Source: an uncultured Gemmatimonadales bacterium
Lineage (GTDB): Bacteria > Gemmatimonadota > Gemmatimonadetes > JACCXV01 > JAHWKZ01
DNA: 64,000 bases
Direction of reading: 5' to 3'
Assembly (NCBI GenBank): GCA_947259315.1
Contig: CAMYLR010000012.1
Coordinates: 1 to 64,000, forward strand
Position 1 is the first letter of the stretch. Each line of letters begins with the position of its first letter. Shown here in pieces: positions 35,018 to 43,678 of this stretch. The notes beneath the pieces were generated by a model. The model saw nothing but the letters and a program-made list of their open reading frames with translations. It searched no databases and had not been told where the DNA came from. The translations under genes were made by a program, and so were the position numbers.

Positions 35018-36205
35018 ATGAAGTTTCGCTACGATCGTCCCGCGTTCTTGTGCGCCCCGGTGCGGACGCCGATCGGCAAGTTCGGCGGCGCACTGGCCGA
35101 TAAGACCGCCCCCGACCTCGGTACTCACGCCGCCCGCGCGTGTCTCGATCGAGCCGACGTAGACCCGGAAGCGATCGGACTCACGATCTTCGGCAACGCG
35201 CGCCAGGCGGGCGTGGGGCCCAACTCGGCCCGTCAGATCGCCTACCGCGCCGGTATACCCGAGAGTGCGCCGGCCTACACCATCAACCAGGCGTGTGCTT
35301 CGAGCTTGATCGGCATCATCCAGGCGTGGCAATCGATCGCTCTGGGCGACACCGATTTGGTGCTCGCCGGTGGGACCGAGGCGATGTCGCAAACGCCTTA
35401 CATGCTCCCCCGCGCGCGATGGGGGTACCGGCTTGGCCACGGCGAGCTGGTTGACGGCATGTACCGGGACGGGTTCTTGTGCCCGTTGTGCGGCGATTTG
35501 ATGGGCGAGACGGCGGAGACACTGGCCGATCGGTACGAGATCTCGCGCGAAGAGCAGGACCGTTACGCCATGGAGAGCCAGCACCGGTGCCAGGCGGCCC
35601 GGGAGGCCAGCCGGTGGGCGAGCGAGATCGCGCCCTTCCCGGATGGTCTCGATCACGACGAGCACCCGCGTGACGAGGTGACGCTCGACAAGCTCGCCAA
35701 GCTGCCGCCAGTATTCCGCGAGGCGGGCACGGTTCACGCCGGCAACGCGTCGGGGATCACCGACGCCGCTGCCGCGGTGCTGGTAGCCGCCGAGGATGCG
35801 GTTGAAAAGCACGGGCTCGAGCCGATGGCGCGGCTGGTCGACTGGACCAACGTTGGCGTCGACCCGGCGGTGATGGGGATCGGCCCCGTGCCCGCGGTCC
35901 TCGAGCTGCTTCAGCGCCAGGACATGACGATCGACGACATCGACTTGATCGAGCTAAACGAGGCGTTCGCGGTGCAGGTCCTGGCGGTGGCTCAAGACCT
36001 CGATCTCGACCTGAGCCGCGTCAACGTCAACGGCGGGGCGATCGCTCTGGGCCATCCGATCGGTTGCACCGGCGCGCGGATCGTGGTTTCGCTGCTTCAC
36101 GAGATGGCGCGCCGCGAGAGCAGGCTCGGGATCGCGACGCTGTGCGTCAGCGGCGGCATGGGAACTTCGTTGCTCGTCGAGCGCGGCAGCGATGGGGGGA
36201 GCTGA
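35018..36205 (+). CDS. Acetyl-CoA acyltransferase (thiolase)
   Basis: A 395-residue thiolase. The acyl-accepting cysteine is in NQACASSL, the histidine in GGAIALGHPIGCTGAR and the second cysteine in LCVSGGMG. An extra insert near residues 150-165 carries CPLCGDLMGETAE. ATG 35018 is used because upstream in-frame sequence is terminator and promoter. It heads an operon with a PaaG-like isomerase, a kynureninase-like enzyme, a 3-hydroxyacyl-CoA dehydrogenase and a crotonase; in that setting it could play a PaaJ-like role (3-oxoadipyl-CoA cleavage). Confidence 0.9.
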   Translation: MKFRYDRPAFLCAPVRTPIGKFGGALADKTAPDLGTHAARACLDRADVDPEAIGLTIFGNARQAGVGPNSARQIAYRAGIPESAPAYTINQACASSLIGIIQAWQSIALGDTDLVLAGGTEAMSQTPYMLPRARWGYRLGHGELVDGMYRDGFLCPLCGDLMGETAETLADRYEISREEQDRYAMESQHRCQAAREASRWASEIAPFPDGLDHDEHPRDEVTLDKLAKLPPVFREAGTVHAGNASGITDAAAAVLVAAEDAVEKHGLEPMARLVDWTNVGVDPAVMGIGPVPAVLELLQRQDMTIDDIDLIELNEAFAVQVLAVAQDLDLDLSRVNVNGGAIALGHPIGCTGARIVVSLLHEMARRESRLGIATLCVSGGMGTSLLVERGSDGGS

Positions 36206-36209
36206 GCCG

Positions 36210-37007
36210 GTGACCGCGAGCGAGCCCGTGGTTCTCGTCGAACGCGACGACGCGGTCGGCATCGTGCGCCTCAACCGCCCCGAGAAGCTGAACGCCTTCG
36301 CCGGTGATATGCGTGACTTGGTTGGCGAGGCGATCACCGAGCTGGGCAACGATCCGGCGGTCCGCGCCATCGTCGTGACTGGCGCCGGCCGCGGATTCTG
36401 TGCCGGCGCCGACGTCGACTACCTACGCGAGCTGATCGAAACCCAGAACAGCGCCGACTTCGAAAAGCTGCTCCGCGCGGGTGAGCACGTGGTGACGGCG
36501 ATCCACGCGCTCGACCAGCCGGTTCTGGCGGCGATCAACGGCCCCGCGGCTGGCGGCGGAGCGAACCTGGCGCTGGCGTGCGACATCAGGATCATGGCCG
36601 ACACCGCCTCGATCGGACAGACGTTCTCGCGCATCGGGCTCCACCCCGACTGGGGCGGGACGTTCCTGCTGCCGCGGTTGGTCGGTGCAGCGCGGTCGCT
36701 CGAGCTCATGTGGTCGGGCCGGATGGTCGGCGCCGAAGAGGCGTTGGCGATGGGGATGGTCAACCGGGTCGTGCCGGTAGACGCATTGTGGGACGAGGCG
36801 CTCGCCTGGGCCAAGCGGCTCGCTGCCGCCCCGCCGATCGCGGTCGCACGGATCAAACACGCTATCTACCGGAGCGAAGTCGAGAGTCTGGAAACGATGC
36901 TCGCGCTCGAGCTCGAGAACCAGCTGGCGTGCTTCGGGTCGAACGACGCCACCCGTGGGCTGGCCGCTTTTCGAGCCAAGGAAACGCCCCGCTTCGAGGG
37001 CGACTGA
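36210..37007 (+). CDS. PaaG-like enoyl-CoA isomerase (crotonase family)
   Basis: A 265-residue crotonase with non-hydratase active-site residues: GGGANLALACD replaces the glutamate of GGGCEL, and FSRIGLHPDWGGTFLLPRL replaces LPEVTLG. This pattern, with an Asp in GLxPDxGGT, is that of PaaG (1,2-epoxyphenylacetyl-CoA isomerase) and related isomerases. GTG 36210 is preferred over ATG 36192 because a GGGGGGAG ribosome binding site lies about 8 bases before it. It lies just after the thiolase stop. A Paa-like function is inferred; the epoxidase PaaABCDE is not in the window. Confidence 0.8.
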   Translation: MTASEPVVLVERDDAVGIVRLNRPEKLNAFAGDMRDLVGEAITELGNDPAVRAIVVTGAGRGFCAGADVDYLRELIETQNSADFEKLLRAGEHVVTAIHALDQPVLAAINGPAAGGGANLALACDIRIMADTASIGQTFSRIGLHPDWGGTFLLPRLVGAARSLELMWSGRMVGAEEALAMGMVNRVVPVDALWDEALAWAKRLAAAPPIAVARIKHAIYRSEVESLETMLALELENQLACFGSNDATRGLAAFRAKETPRFEGD

Positions 37008-37014
37008 AGACATC

Positions 37015-38193
37015 ATGTCGGATCCGCTCCTAGCCTGGCGTAACCAATTCCCGATCGTCGATCGGACCACGTATCTGATCTCGAACTCGTTGGGCGCCAT
37101 GCCGGAAGGCGCCTCCGAAGCGCTTGCCGAGTACGCCGAGATGTGGGACACGAGTGGAATCAAGGCCTGGGAGAAGGGGTGGTGGGACATCGTGACCGAG
37201 ATCGGCGATTTGGCGGCGCCGCTGCTCGGTGCGCCGCCCGGCACAGTCGTCATGCAGCCCAGCGTCACCGTGGCGTCGGCGATCGTACGGTCGTGCTTCG
37301 ACTGGGCTGGACACCGCAATCGCATCGTCCACACCGAGCTCGAGTTCCCCTCCGTCATGTATCTCTACGCCGGCGCCCAGGCCGAGGGCGCCGAGGTGGT
37401 CGTCGTCCCGACTCGCGGTGACGGGATCACCGTCGATCTCGACCAATTGCTCGATGCGATCGACGAGCGAACCGCGCTCGTGCCGATCAGCCACGTCGCG
37501 TTCAAGAGCGCGTTCATCCAGGACGCTGCGGCGATCTGTGAGAAAGCCCATCGCGTCGGGGCGCGAGTCTGTCTCGACGTCTACCAGTCAGCTGGGGTGA
37601 TGCCGATCGAGGTCGAGGCGTGGAACGCGGATTTCGCGGTCGGCGGTTGCCTCAAGTGGCTGTGCGGCGGGCCCGGCAACGCGTTCCTGTACGCGCGTCG
37701 CGACCTTCAGGAGCGGTTGGAGCCCCAGGTGACGGGCTGGATGGCGGCCGATGAGCCGTTCGCTTTCGAGCCCGAGCTGACACGCGCCGATTCGGTCCAC
37801 CGCTTCCTGACCGGAACGCCGGCGGTACCGGCGCACATGGTGGCCCGGCCAGGACTCGAAATCGTGAATCGGATCGGGCCCGCGGCGATTCGCGAAAAGT
37901 CGGTTGCGCTGACCGAGCGGATTATCGAGCGTGCCGACCGTTATGGGATCGATGTCGCCACGCCGCGCGAGGCGGAACGCCGTGGCGGAACGGTGACGTT
38001 GGCCCCGCCGGACTCCGAGTCGATCGCACGTCAGCTGCTCGACGAGGACATCTTGATCGATCATCGGCCCGGCGCGGGGATCCGGCTGGCGCCGCACTTC
38101 TACAACTCCCTTGATGAGTGCGATCGAGCGGTCGACCGGATCGCGGAGCTGGCGCCCGCGCCGGTCGGGGTCTCACCCGGGGGCGACGCATGA
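37015..38193 (+). CDS. Kynureninase-like PLP enzyme
   Basis: A 392-residue fold-type I class V aminotransferase-like protein. SNSLGAMP near the N-terminus, HVAFKSAFIQD, LDVYQSAG and the PLP lysine in VGGCLKWLCGGPG (Lys214) match kynureninase, which splits kynurenine into anthranilate and alanine. It is embedded in a beta-oxidation-type operon, with ATG 7 bases after the PaaG-like gene and its stop overlapping the next start (ATGA). No kynA, kynB or KMO is seen in the window, so another 2-amino-4-oxo acid substrate is possible. Confidence 0.8.
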   Translation: MSDPLLAWRNQFPIVDRTTYLISNSLGAMPEGASEALAEYAEMWDTSGIKAWEKGWWDIVTEIGDLAAPLLGAPPGTVVMQPSVTVASAIVRSCFDWAGHRNRIVHTELEFPSVMYLYAGAQAEGAEVVVVPTRGDGITVDLDQLLDAIDERTALVPISHVAFKSAFIQDAAAICEKAHRVGARVCLDVYQSAGVMPIEVEAWNADFAVGGCLKWLCGGPGNAFLYARRDLQERLEPQVTGWMAADEPFAFEPELTRADSVHRFLTGTPAVPAHMVARPGLEIVNRIGPAAIREKSVALTERIIERADRYGIDVATPREAERRGGTVTLAPPDSESIARQLLDEDILIDHRPGAGIRLAPHFYNSLDECDRAVDRIAELAPAPVGVSPGGDA

Positions 38194-39098
38194 GCGCGAC
38201 CGTGCCCAGGCCGCACGGGTTCGAGACGGTGGCCGTCATCGGGGCCGGCACGATGGGTCGCGGTATCGCGCAGGTGGCCGCCCAGGCGGGGTACGCGGTG
38301 CGGCTCTACGACGCCGATGACGCGGCTCTCGCCCGCGCGTTTGATGCGATCGACGCGACGCTCGCCAAGGGCGTCAAGCTGGGCAAGGTGACGGCCAACG
38401 AAAAAGGCGCCGCGTTGGAGCGAATCGAGCGGGTGACCGATGTCGTCGCCGCCGCCGAGCGTGCCGAAATCGTCATCGAGGCGATCCCCGAAGATCTGGA
38501 TGCTAAGCGCGACATCTTTGGTTTGCTCGACCGGCGGTGTGGCGAGGAAACGGTGCTCGCCAGCAACACTTCGTCGCTATCGATCGGCGCGTTGGCGTCG
38601 GCGACCGGCAGACCCGAGCGCGTGATCGGGATCCACTTCTTCAACCCCGTCCACATCATGCGCTTGGTCGAGGTGGTGGTGACGCCCGAGACGGATCCCG
38701 GGGTGCGGGAACAAGTCGTCAATGTCGTGCGCTCGCTCGGCAAGGAGCCGATCGTCGTGCGTGACGTCCCGGGGTTTGCGTCGAGCCGGCTCGGTATCGT
38801 GCTGGGGCTCGAGGCGATGCGAATGTTCGAGGACGGCGTGGCTTCAGCGCGTGATATCGACGCGGCGATGGAGCTCGGCTACAACCATCCGATGGGTCCA
38901 CTCAAGCTGACCGACCTCGTCGGGCTCGACGTACGGCTGGCGATCGCTGAGCACCTGGCGCGCACGATCGACGAGCAGCGGTTCGCGGTGCCGGCGATCC
39001 TGCGCGAGCTAGTGGCCGCCGGCAAGCTGGGTCGCAAGACCGGCGAGGGGTTCTACGTATGGAAGGACGGCGAACCGATACCGAAGGAGGCACCATGA
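38190..39098 (+). CDS. 3-hydroxyacyl-CoA dehydrogenase
   Basis: A 302-residue NAD-dependent dehydrogenase with Rossmann motif GAGTMGRGIAQVAAQAG, SNTSSLSIG, the catalytic HFFNPVHIMRLVEVV and C-terminal NHPMGPLKLTDLVGLD. ATG overlaps the kynureninase-like stop and its own stop overlaps the crotonase ATG. In the Paa-like reading it would be PaaH (3-hydroxyadipyl-CoA dehydrogenase). It is a paralogue of the enzyme at 12031. Confidence 0.92.
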   Translation: MSATVPRPHGFETVAVIGAGTMGRGIAQVAAQAGYAVRLYDADDAALARAFDAIDATLAKGVKLGKVTANEKGAALERIERVTDVVAAAERAEIVIEAIPEDLDAKRDIFGLLDRRCGEETVLASNTSSLSIGALASATGRPERVIGIHFFNPVHIMRLVEVVVTPETDPGVREQVVNVVRSLGKEPIVVRDVPGFASSRLGIVLGLEAMRMFEDGVASARDIDAAMELGYNHPMGPLKLTDLVGLDVRLAIAEHLARTIDEQRFAVPAILRELVAAGKLGRKTGEGFYVWKDGEPIPKEAP

Positions 39099-39883
39099 GC
39101 AGCGCCCCACCTGTCGTGCGGGTCGAAAACATGGACCGGGGAGTCCGACTTGTCACGATCGACCGGCCGCAGAAGATGAATGCACTCAATGCGGCCGTGC
39201 GCGATGCGCTGACCGATGTGGCCGCCGAAGCGGCGGACGACGCGGACGTCCGGGTGCTCGTTATTACAGGTGCCGGCGAGAAAGCGTTTATCGCCGGCGC
39301 GGACATCGGCGAGTTCGCCGATCGCACACCGCTCGAGCAACGCGAAGCGATGGCGACGCCGACGATATTCGATCGCATCTGGGACTTCCCGTTGCCCACG
39401 ATCGCGATGATCAATGGGTTCTGCCTGGGCGGTGGTTGCGAGCTGGCGCTGGCGTGCGACGTTCGGATCGGAGCCGACACCGCGCGCATCGGGCAACCCG
39501 AAGTCAACTTGGGGATCATCCCCGGTGGTGGAGGGACCCAACGTTTGACGCGGCTGGTCGGTTATGGGAAGGCGCATCAACTGATCCTGACCGGTGAGAT
39601 CATCGACGCGGTCAAGGCGTACGAGATCGGGTTGCTGGACGAGATCGTGCCCGCCAATGAGCTCAAAGAGAAGACGCTCGATGTGGCGCGAGCGATGGCC
39701 AGCAAGAGTCCGGTCACGCTAAAGCTCGCCAAACGCGCTCTGCGGGCCGCCTACGAGATGGAGCTGTCAGCCGGCCTCGAGCAGGAGCGCGATCTCTTCG
39801 CGCTGGCGTTCTCTACCGACGACAAGGTCGAGGGCGTCAAGGCGTTTCTCGAAAAACGGAAGCCCGAATGGAAAGGGCGCTAA
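39095..39883 (+). CDS. Enoyl-CoA hydratase
   Basis: A 262-residue crotonase with both glutamates (GGGCELALACD and QPEVNLGIIPGGGGTQRL) and the FLEKRKPEWKGR C-terminus. AAGGAGG precedes ATG 39095 within the end of the dehydrogenase gene. In the Paa-like reading it would be PaaF (2,3-dehydroadipyl-CoA hydratase). It overlaps the following membrane protein gene by 16 bases. Confidence 0.92.
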   Translation: MSSAPPVVRVENMDRGVRLVTIDRPQKMNALNAAVRDALTDVAAEAADDADVRVLVITGAGEKAFIAGADIGEFADRTPLEQREAMATPTIFDRIWDFPLPTIAMINGFCLGGGCELALACDVRIGADTARIGQPEVNLGIIPGGGGTQRLTRLVGYGKAHQLILTGEIIDAVKAYEIGLLDEIVPANELKEKTLDVARAMASKSPVTLKLAKRALRAAYEMELSAGLEQERDLFALAFSTDDKVEGVKAFLEKRKPEWKGR

Positions 39884-40563
39884 ACCGCTCGATCGCGGAC
39901 AACTTCCGCGACATCGTGTTCGCGCCGCACGCTACGTTCGAAGATGTCGCCGAGCGGCCACGCTGGGTCATACCGTTGGTCATTCTGGCGGCGATCTTGC
40001 TCGTCATGACGTTCTTCAACCTGCCGATGGTCGAAGAGCTGCAGCGGATCGCGATCGCAGAGGACGCGCGCTTGAGCGAGAGCCAACGCGAGCAAGCGTA
40101 TGGGCAACTCGCGATGTGGAAGTGGATCGGCGTGGTGGCGGCGCCGATCGTGTACGCCATCGTGACCGCCTTCATGGGGCTCTTGCTCTGGGGTTGGTCG
40201 GCGATCTCGGGAGCCAAGAACGCCGAGTACCCGATCGCGTTTACGGCGTTGGTGTACGCCAGCGCGGTAACGGTCCTGCAGGTCGTTCTGCAGGGTTTTG
40301 TCATCGCCATCAAGGGCGCGGAAACGGTCGCCCGGGAGGGTGGGCCGCCGTTGTTCGGGTTGTCGCTGTTCCTCGATCGCGGTGACATGCCCGCCCTGCT
40401 CTGGGGCCAAATCGCGAACATCAACTTCTTCTCGATCTGGTACTCGGTGCTGGTGGCGCTGGCCGCGGTCCACGCGTTGAAGGCGTCGAGGGGGGCCGCG
40501 TACGCGCTCGGCGTCGCGGTCTTCGTGATCAGCGGTTTCTTGACCGCGCTTGGACCCAGCTAG
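39868..40563 (+). CDS. Yip1-domain membrane protein
   Basis: A 231-residue integral membrane protein with about five helices after an amphipathic N-terminus (NFRDIVFAPHATFEDVAERP, a typical Yip1 lead-in). Bacterial Yip1 proteins have no established function. The gene starts inside the end of the enoyl-CoA hydratase gene in another frame and so belongs to the same operon. Confidence 0.78.
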   Translation: MERALNRSIADNFRDIVFAPHATFEDVAERPRWVIPLVILAAILLVMTFFNLPMVEELQRIAIAEDARLSESQREQAYGQLAMWKWIGVVAAPIVYAIVTAFMGLLLWGWSAISGAKNAEYPIAFTALVYASAVTVLQVVLQGFVIAIKGAETVAREGGPPLFGLSLFLDRGDMPALLWGQIANINFFSIWYSVLVALAAVHALKASRGAAYALGVAVFVISGFLTALGPS

Positions 40564-40572
40564 GGAGACGCG

Positions 40573-41433
40573 GTGAACCTGCGGATCACTGACGCCCACA
40601 TCCATATCCAACCGTGGCACGAGCTCAAGCCCGGCGCCCGCGCGACGATGGCCAAGGGCCGCCAGGAATTCGATGCGCTCGAGCGGATGATGAACGATCC
40701 CGAGCTCGTGCTGCGCGCGATGGATGCGGCCGGGATCGCGCGTATCGGGGTCATCAACTATGTCAGTCCGACGCTGATGGGCTTTACCGAGAACGTGAAC
40801 CCGTGGGTCGCCGAGCTCGCGCGTAACGCGCCGGAGCGCATGATTCCGTTTGGGGGCGTCGATCCAAACGGTGCCGGGGATCAGGTCGATCGGTTGGTCG
40901 ACCTGGGCGTTCGCGCGATCAAGCTCCACCCGCCGCACCAGGAAGTCGCCGCCAACGCCTATCGCGACGGCGCGACGCGGCTGGACGAGATCTACGCGCG
41001 CGCCGAAGAGCTCGGCGTCGTGATCATGGTGCACACCGGAACGTCGGTCTTCCCCGGTGCGCGTAACGTATACGCCGACCCGATCGTGCTCGACGACGTC
41101 GGCGTCGACTTTCCCGAGCTGCAGATCATCATGGCCCATCTTGGACGCCCGCTGTGGGCCGACACGTCGTTCTTTCTGTTACGCCGGCATCCGAACTTCT
41201 GGGGCGATGTATCGGGGATCCCACCAAAAGGATTGCTCAAGTACTTCCCACGTCTGGCCGCTGTCGCCGACAAGCTCCTGTGGGGCACCGATTGGCCGGG
41301 ACCGATGGTGCCGGGCATGAAAGAGAACCTCGACGCTTTCCTCGCGCTCGACCTACCACCCGACGTGCAGACCAAGCTGCTGCAAGACAATGCCGACCGG
41401 TTGTTCGGTCCGGCGCCGCCGCTCGGCTCGTAG
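40573..41433 (+). CDS. Amidohydrolase family 2 (TIM-barrel) enzyme
   Basis: A 286-residue metal-dependent TIM-barrel hydrolase or decarboxylase. The metal sites are DAHIH at the N-terminus, MVHTGT, MAHLGRP and GTDWPGP. The same family includes ACMSD, the decarboxylase of the kynurenine pathway, and 2-pyrone-dicarboxylate hydrolases. Being nine bases after the Yip1 gene and in an operon with a kynureninase-like enzyme makes an ACMSD-like role tempting but unproven. It starts at GTG 40573 after a GGGAG. Confidence 0.8.
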   Translation: MNLRITDAHIHIQPWHELKPGARATMAKGRQEFDALERMMNDPELVLRAMDAAGIARIGVINYVSPTLMGFTENVNPWVAELARNAPERMIPFGGVDPNGAGDQVDRLVDLGVRAIKLHPPHQEVAANAYRDGATRLDEIYARAEELGVVIMVHTGTSVFPGARNVYADPIVLDDVGVDFPELQIIMAHLGRPLWADTSFFLLRRHPNFWGDVSGIPPKGLLKYFPRLAAVADKLLWGTDWPGPMVPGMKENLDAFLALDLPPDVQTKLLQDNADRLFGPAPPLGS

Positions 41434-41460
41434 AACCCACGTCCCCGCCGGGGGTATTAA

Positions 41461-42108
41461 ATGATTATGATTGCGAGTTTCGATCGTGCACTCTTCGCGC
41501 TGGCGCTGGTCGCGCTGTCGTTGACGACCCCAGCCGTGGCCCAGACGCCGCTCAAGTCGCACCATTTGGCGGCTTGGATGGGGCTCGAAGTCGGCGATGA
41601 GATGGCGTACGAAACATCGTACGGCGATACCCTGCGCGTGCAGGTCGGTTCGATGCGCACGATCGGTGCGCGATCGTTCGCCACGCTGCAGGGGTTGTCG
41701 TGGCCGGGCCTGGCCTCTGACAGTCAGATCCTGATTCCGCTCGACGGAGCGATCGAGATCGATGTCATTCGCACGCCGGGACCACGTCCCAACGTCGCGC
41801 CACTTTACGGCCCGGATGAGAACGGGTTCGAGTTTCTAGTCGATACGACTCCCAAGATGCTGCTCGGCGGGCCGATCCGCGACGGGTGGTATGCGTTTGG
41901 CGGTTCGGCCGATGACCCGGACACGATTCTCCACGTTTGGTGTAGCGTCTGTTTCGATGCCGGGACGGTCGTGCGGTTCGAGCGCGGTCGTGGGATCGTT
42001 CGGGTCGACAACATCACGATCGCCGGTCCGCAATGGATCAGGCGGGTGGCTACACGCTGCCGCGACGGCGACGGGAAGTCGACCGGGAAACAACGCTGTC
42101 GTTCGTAG
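41461..42108 (+). CDS. Secreted protein of unknown function
   Basis: A 215-residue protein with a signal peptide (hydrophobic LFALALVALSL, cleavage near AVA-Q). The mature part is beta-rich (DEMAYETSYGDTLRVQV) with a CSVC pair at about 161-164. ATG 41461 or 41467 may be used. The last 59 bases overlap the convergent queC gene, so the true C-terminus could be shorter. No family recognised. Confidence 0.6.
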   Translation: MIMIASFDRALFALALVALSLTTPAVAQTPLKSHHLAAWMGLEVGDEMAYETSYGDTLRVQVGSMRTIGARSFATLQGLSWPGLASDSQILIPLDGAIEIDVIRTPGPRPNVAPLYGPDENGFEFLVDTTPKMLLGGPIRDGWYAFGGSADDPDTILHVWCSVCFDAGTVVRFERGRGIVRVDNITIAGPQWIRRVATRCRDGDGKSTGKQRCRS

Positions 42109-42775
42109 CGTACGACGTTGGGTCGTCGATCCCGGCGTCACGAAACCCCTGCTGTCGCTCCGCGCACTTATTGCAAGCGCCGCAATGTTGGTGCTCTGGT
42201 TTCGGATCCAGACAAGAGAACGTGAGGTCGAGCCGGTACTCCGCCCCGCGGCGCACGACCTCCGGCTTCGTGAGACCGACCAGCGGGGTTTCGATCTTCA
42301 GCCGATCATCCAGACCCATGCCATGACCGAGGGCCGTCGCCATCGCCTCAAAGAATGTCGGCGTGGCATCGGGAAACGGGTTCGTTGCCAACGGGCCGAG
42401 AACGATCGCTCGACAGCCGTTGGCGGCTGCGAAGACACCCGCTTTGGCGAGCAGCAAGATGTTCCTGCCCGGCAAGTACGTCGCGTCGTCGGCCGAGCGA
42501 TCGTCAGGTGGATCGAGGCCGGTTACACTCCAGTGTTCGCCGTACAGATCGGTAACGGGCAGATCCAGAATCTCGAGCCGCGCCACGTCGCGGTCGCCGA
42601 CCGTTTGCAGCCACCGTTCGAGCCAATAGATTTCCGCCCGCTCCCAGACGAGTCCCGACCGGACGTAGATCGGAATCACGGACTCAGCGCCCTGGGCGGC
42701 CTCGGCCAGCGCCACCGCGCTGTCGATACCCCCGGACGCGAGCACACACAGGCTCCCCGGCTTCATCATGCGCAC
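42050..42775 (-). CDS. queC: 7-cyano-7-deazaguanine synthase-like ATP pyrophosphatase
   Basis: A 241-residue protein converting 7-carboxy-7-deazaguanine to preQ0. It has the PP-loop ASGGIDSA near the N-terminus, LPGRNILLL in the middle and the four-cysteine zinc site CLDPKP...HCGACNKC followed by R-x5-G-x2-DPTSY, all QueC hallmarks. An in-frame ATG three codons in is an alternative start. It is divergent from the SDR gene with only about 17 bases between starts. QueD lies at 43679; QueE is not in the window. Confidence 0.83.
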   Translation of the reverse strand: MRMMKPGSLCVLASGGIDSAVALAEAAQGAESVIPIYVRSGLVWERAEIYWLERWLQTVGDRDVARLEILDLPVTDLYGEHWSVTGLDPPDDRSADDATYLPGRNILLLAKAGVFAAANGCRAIVLGPLATNPFPDATPTFFEAMATALGHGMGLDDRLKIETPLVGLTKPEVVRRGAEYRLDLTFSCLDPKPEHQHCGACNKCAERQQGFRDAGIDDPTSYATNDSVVSRSTSRRRRGSV

Positions 42776-42792
42776 AACCTAGTGAGGGGTTG

Positions 42793-43530
42793 ATGGACAC
42801 AACAGGAAAAGTGGCGCTGGTGACGGGCGCCGCGTTGCGAGTCGGCCGCGAGATCGCGGTTGCGTTGGCAGAGTGCGGGATGCACATCGCCGTCCATTAC
42901 CGATCGAGCGCCGGCCCAGCGCTCGATACCGTCGATCGCATCCGGAAGTTGGGGGTCGAAGCGGAATCGATTCAAGCCGACCTCGACGAGTTGCGCCACG
43001 TCGAGCAACTGATCGAGAGCGTGCGCGAACGGTGGGGCCGGCTCGACGTGCTCGTCAACAGCGCGGCGATCTTCCCGCGCACGCCGTGGGACGAGATCGA
43101 CGAGACGGTTTGGGAGCAGACGCTTCGCACGAACCTCAAGGCGCCCTTCTTCACCGCCTGGCACGGCGCGTCCCTGATGCGCGAGAACGGTGGCGGCAAG
43201 ATCATCTTTATCGCCGATTGGGCTGGCTTCCGGCCGTACAAGAACTACCTGCCGTACGTCATTTCCAAGGGCGGCGTGATCACGATGACGAAGGCGATGG
43301 CCAAGGAGCTCGCGCCCGACATCGCGGTCAACGCGATCGCGCCTGGACCGGTCATGTTGCCGTCCGACTTCAGCGACGAAGACGCCAACAAGATCGTCGA
43401 CGAGACGTTGCTCAAACGGCTCGGCAGCCCGCAAGACATCGCGCAGAGCGTGGTATACTTGGTTGCGATGACCGACTTCGTGACCGGCCACGTCATGGTT
43501 GTCGACGGCGGCCGATTGATCGGCAAGTAA
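42793..43530 (+). CDS. Pteridine-reductase-like short-chain dehydrogenase
   Basis: A 245-residue SDR. The N-terminal TGAALRVGREIA is the TGxxxRxG variant typical of pteridine reductases (PTR1/FolM). The active site reads D...YVISK, with Asp exactly 13 residues before Tyr in place of the usual Ser; PTR1 uses the same Asp-Tyr-Lys triad and spacing. Sitting between queC and queD, both in pterin/deazapurine chemistry, it probably reduces a pterin. ATG 42793 is three bases after an alternative TTG. Confidence 0.82.
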   Translation: MDTTGKVALVTGAALRVGREIAVALAECGMHIAVHYRSSAGPALDTVDRIRKLGVEAESIQADLDELRHVEQLIESVRERWGRLDVLVNSAAIFPRTPWDEIDETVWEQTLRTNLKAPFFTAWHGASLMRENGGGKIIFIADWAGFRPYKNYLPYVISKGGVITMTKAMAKELAPDIAVNAIAPGPVMLPSDFSDEDANKIVDETLLKRLGSPQDIAQSVVYLVAMTDFVTGHVMVVDGGRLIGK

Positions 43531-43566
43531 GGGTGCTACTCAATACCAGGCCGCGGAGTTGTCCCT

Positions 43567-43640
43567 CTCGGCCGGCGCTCCACTTCGCCGAGCCTCCTCA
43601 GTTCCTTGCGGGGTCTCGACTCGCTCCGCGAAACGGCCTC
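43567..43640 (-). repeat. Dispersed structured repeat, copy B
   Basis: The reverse complement of this 74-base stretch matches 9019-9098 over nearly its whole length. Read on the minus strand, the inner stem is GTCGAG with CTCGGC, where copy A has GCAGAG with CTCTGC: both strands changed but pairing is kept. It lies in the gap between the SDR and queD genes. Confidence 0.65.
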
Positions 43641-43678
43641 GGCGCGACAATTCCGCAGCCCATCAACGGAGCGACACA

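Noticed and set aside
9019-43640. Insertion sequence bounded by the two inverted repeats
   Set aside because: The copies are about 34 kb apart with ordinary metabolic genes between them and no transposase, so they are better seen as dispersed small repeats.
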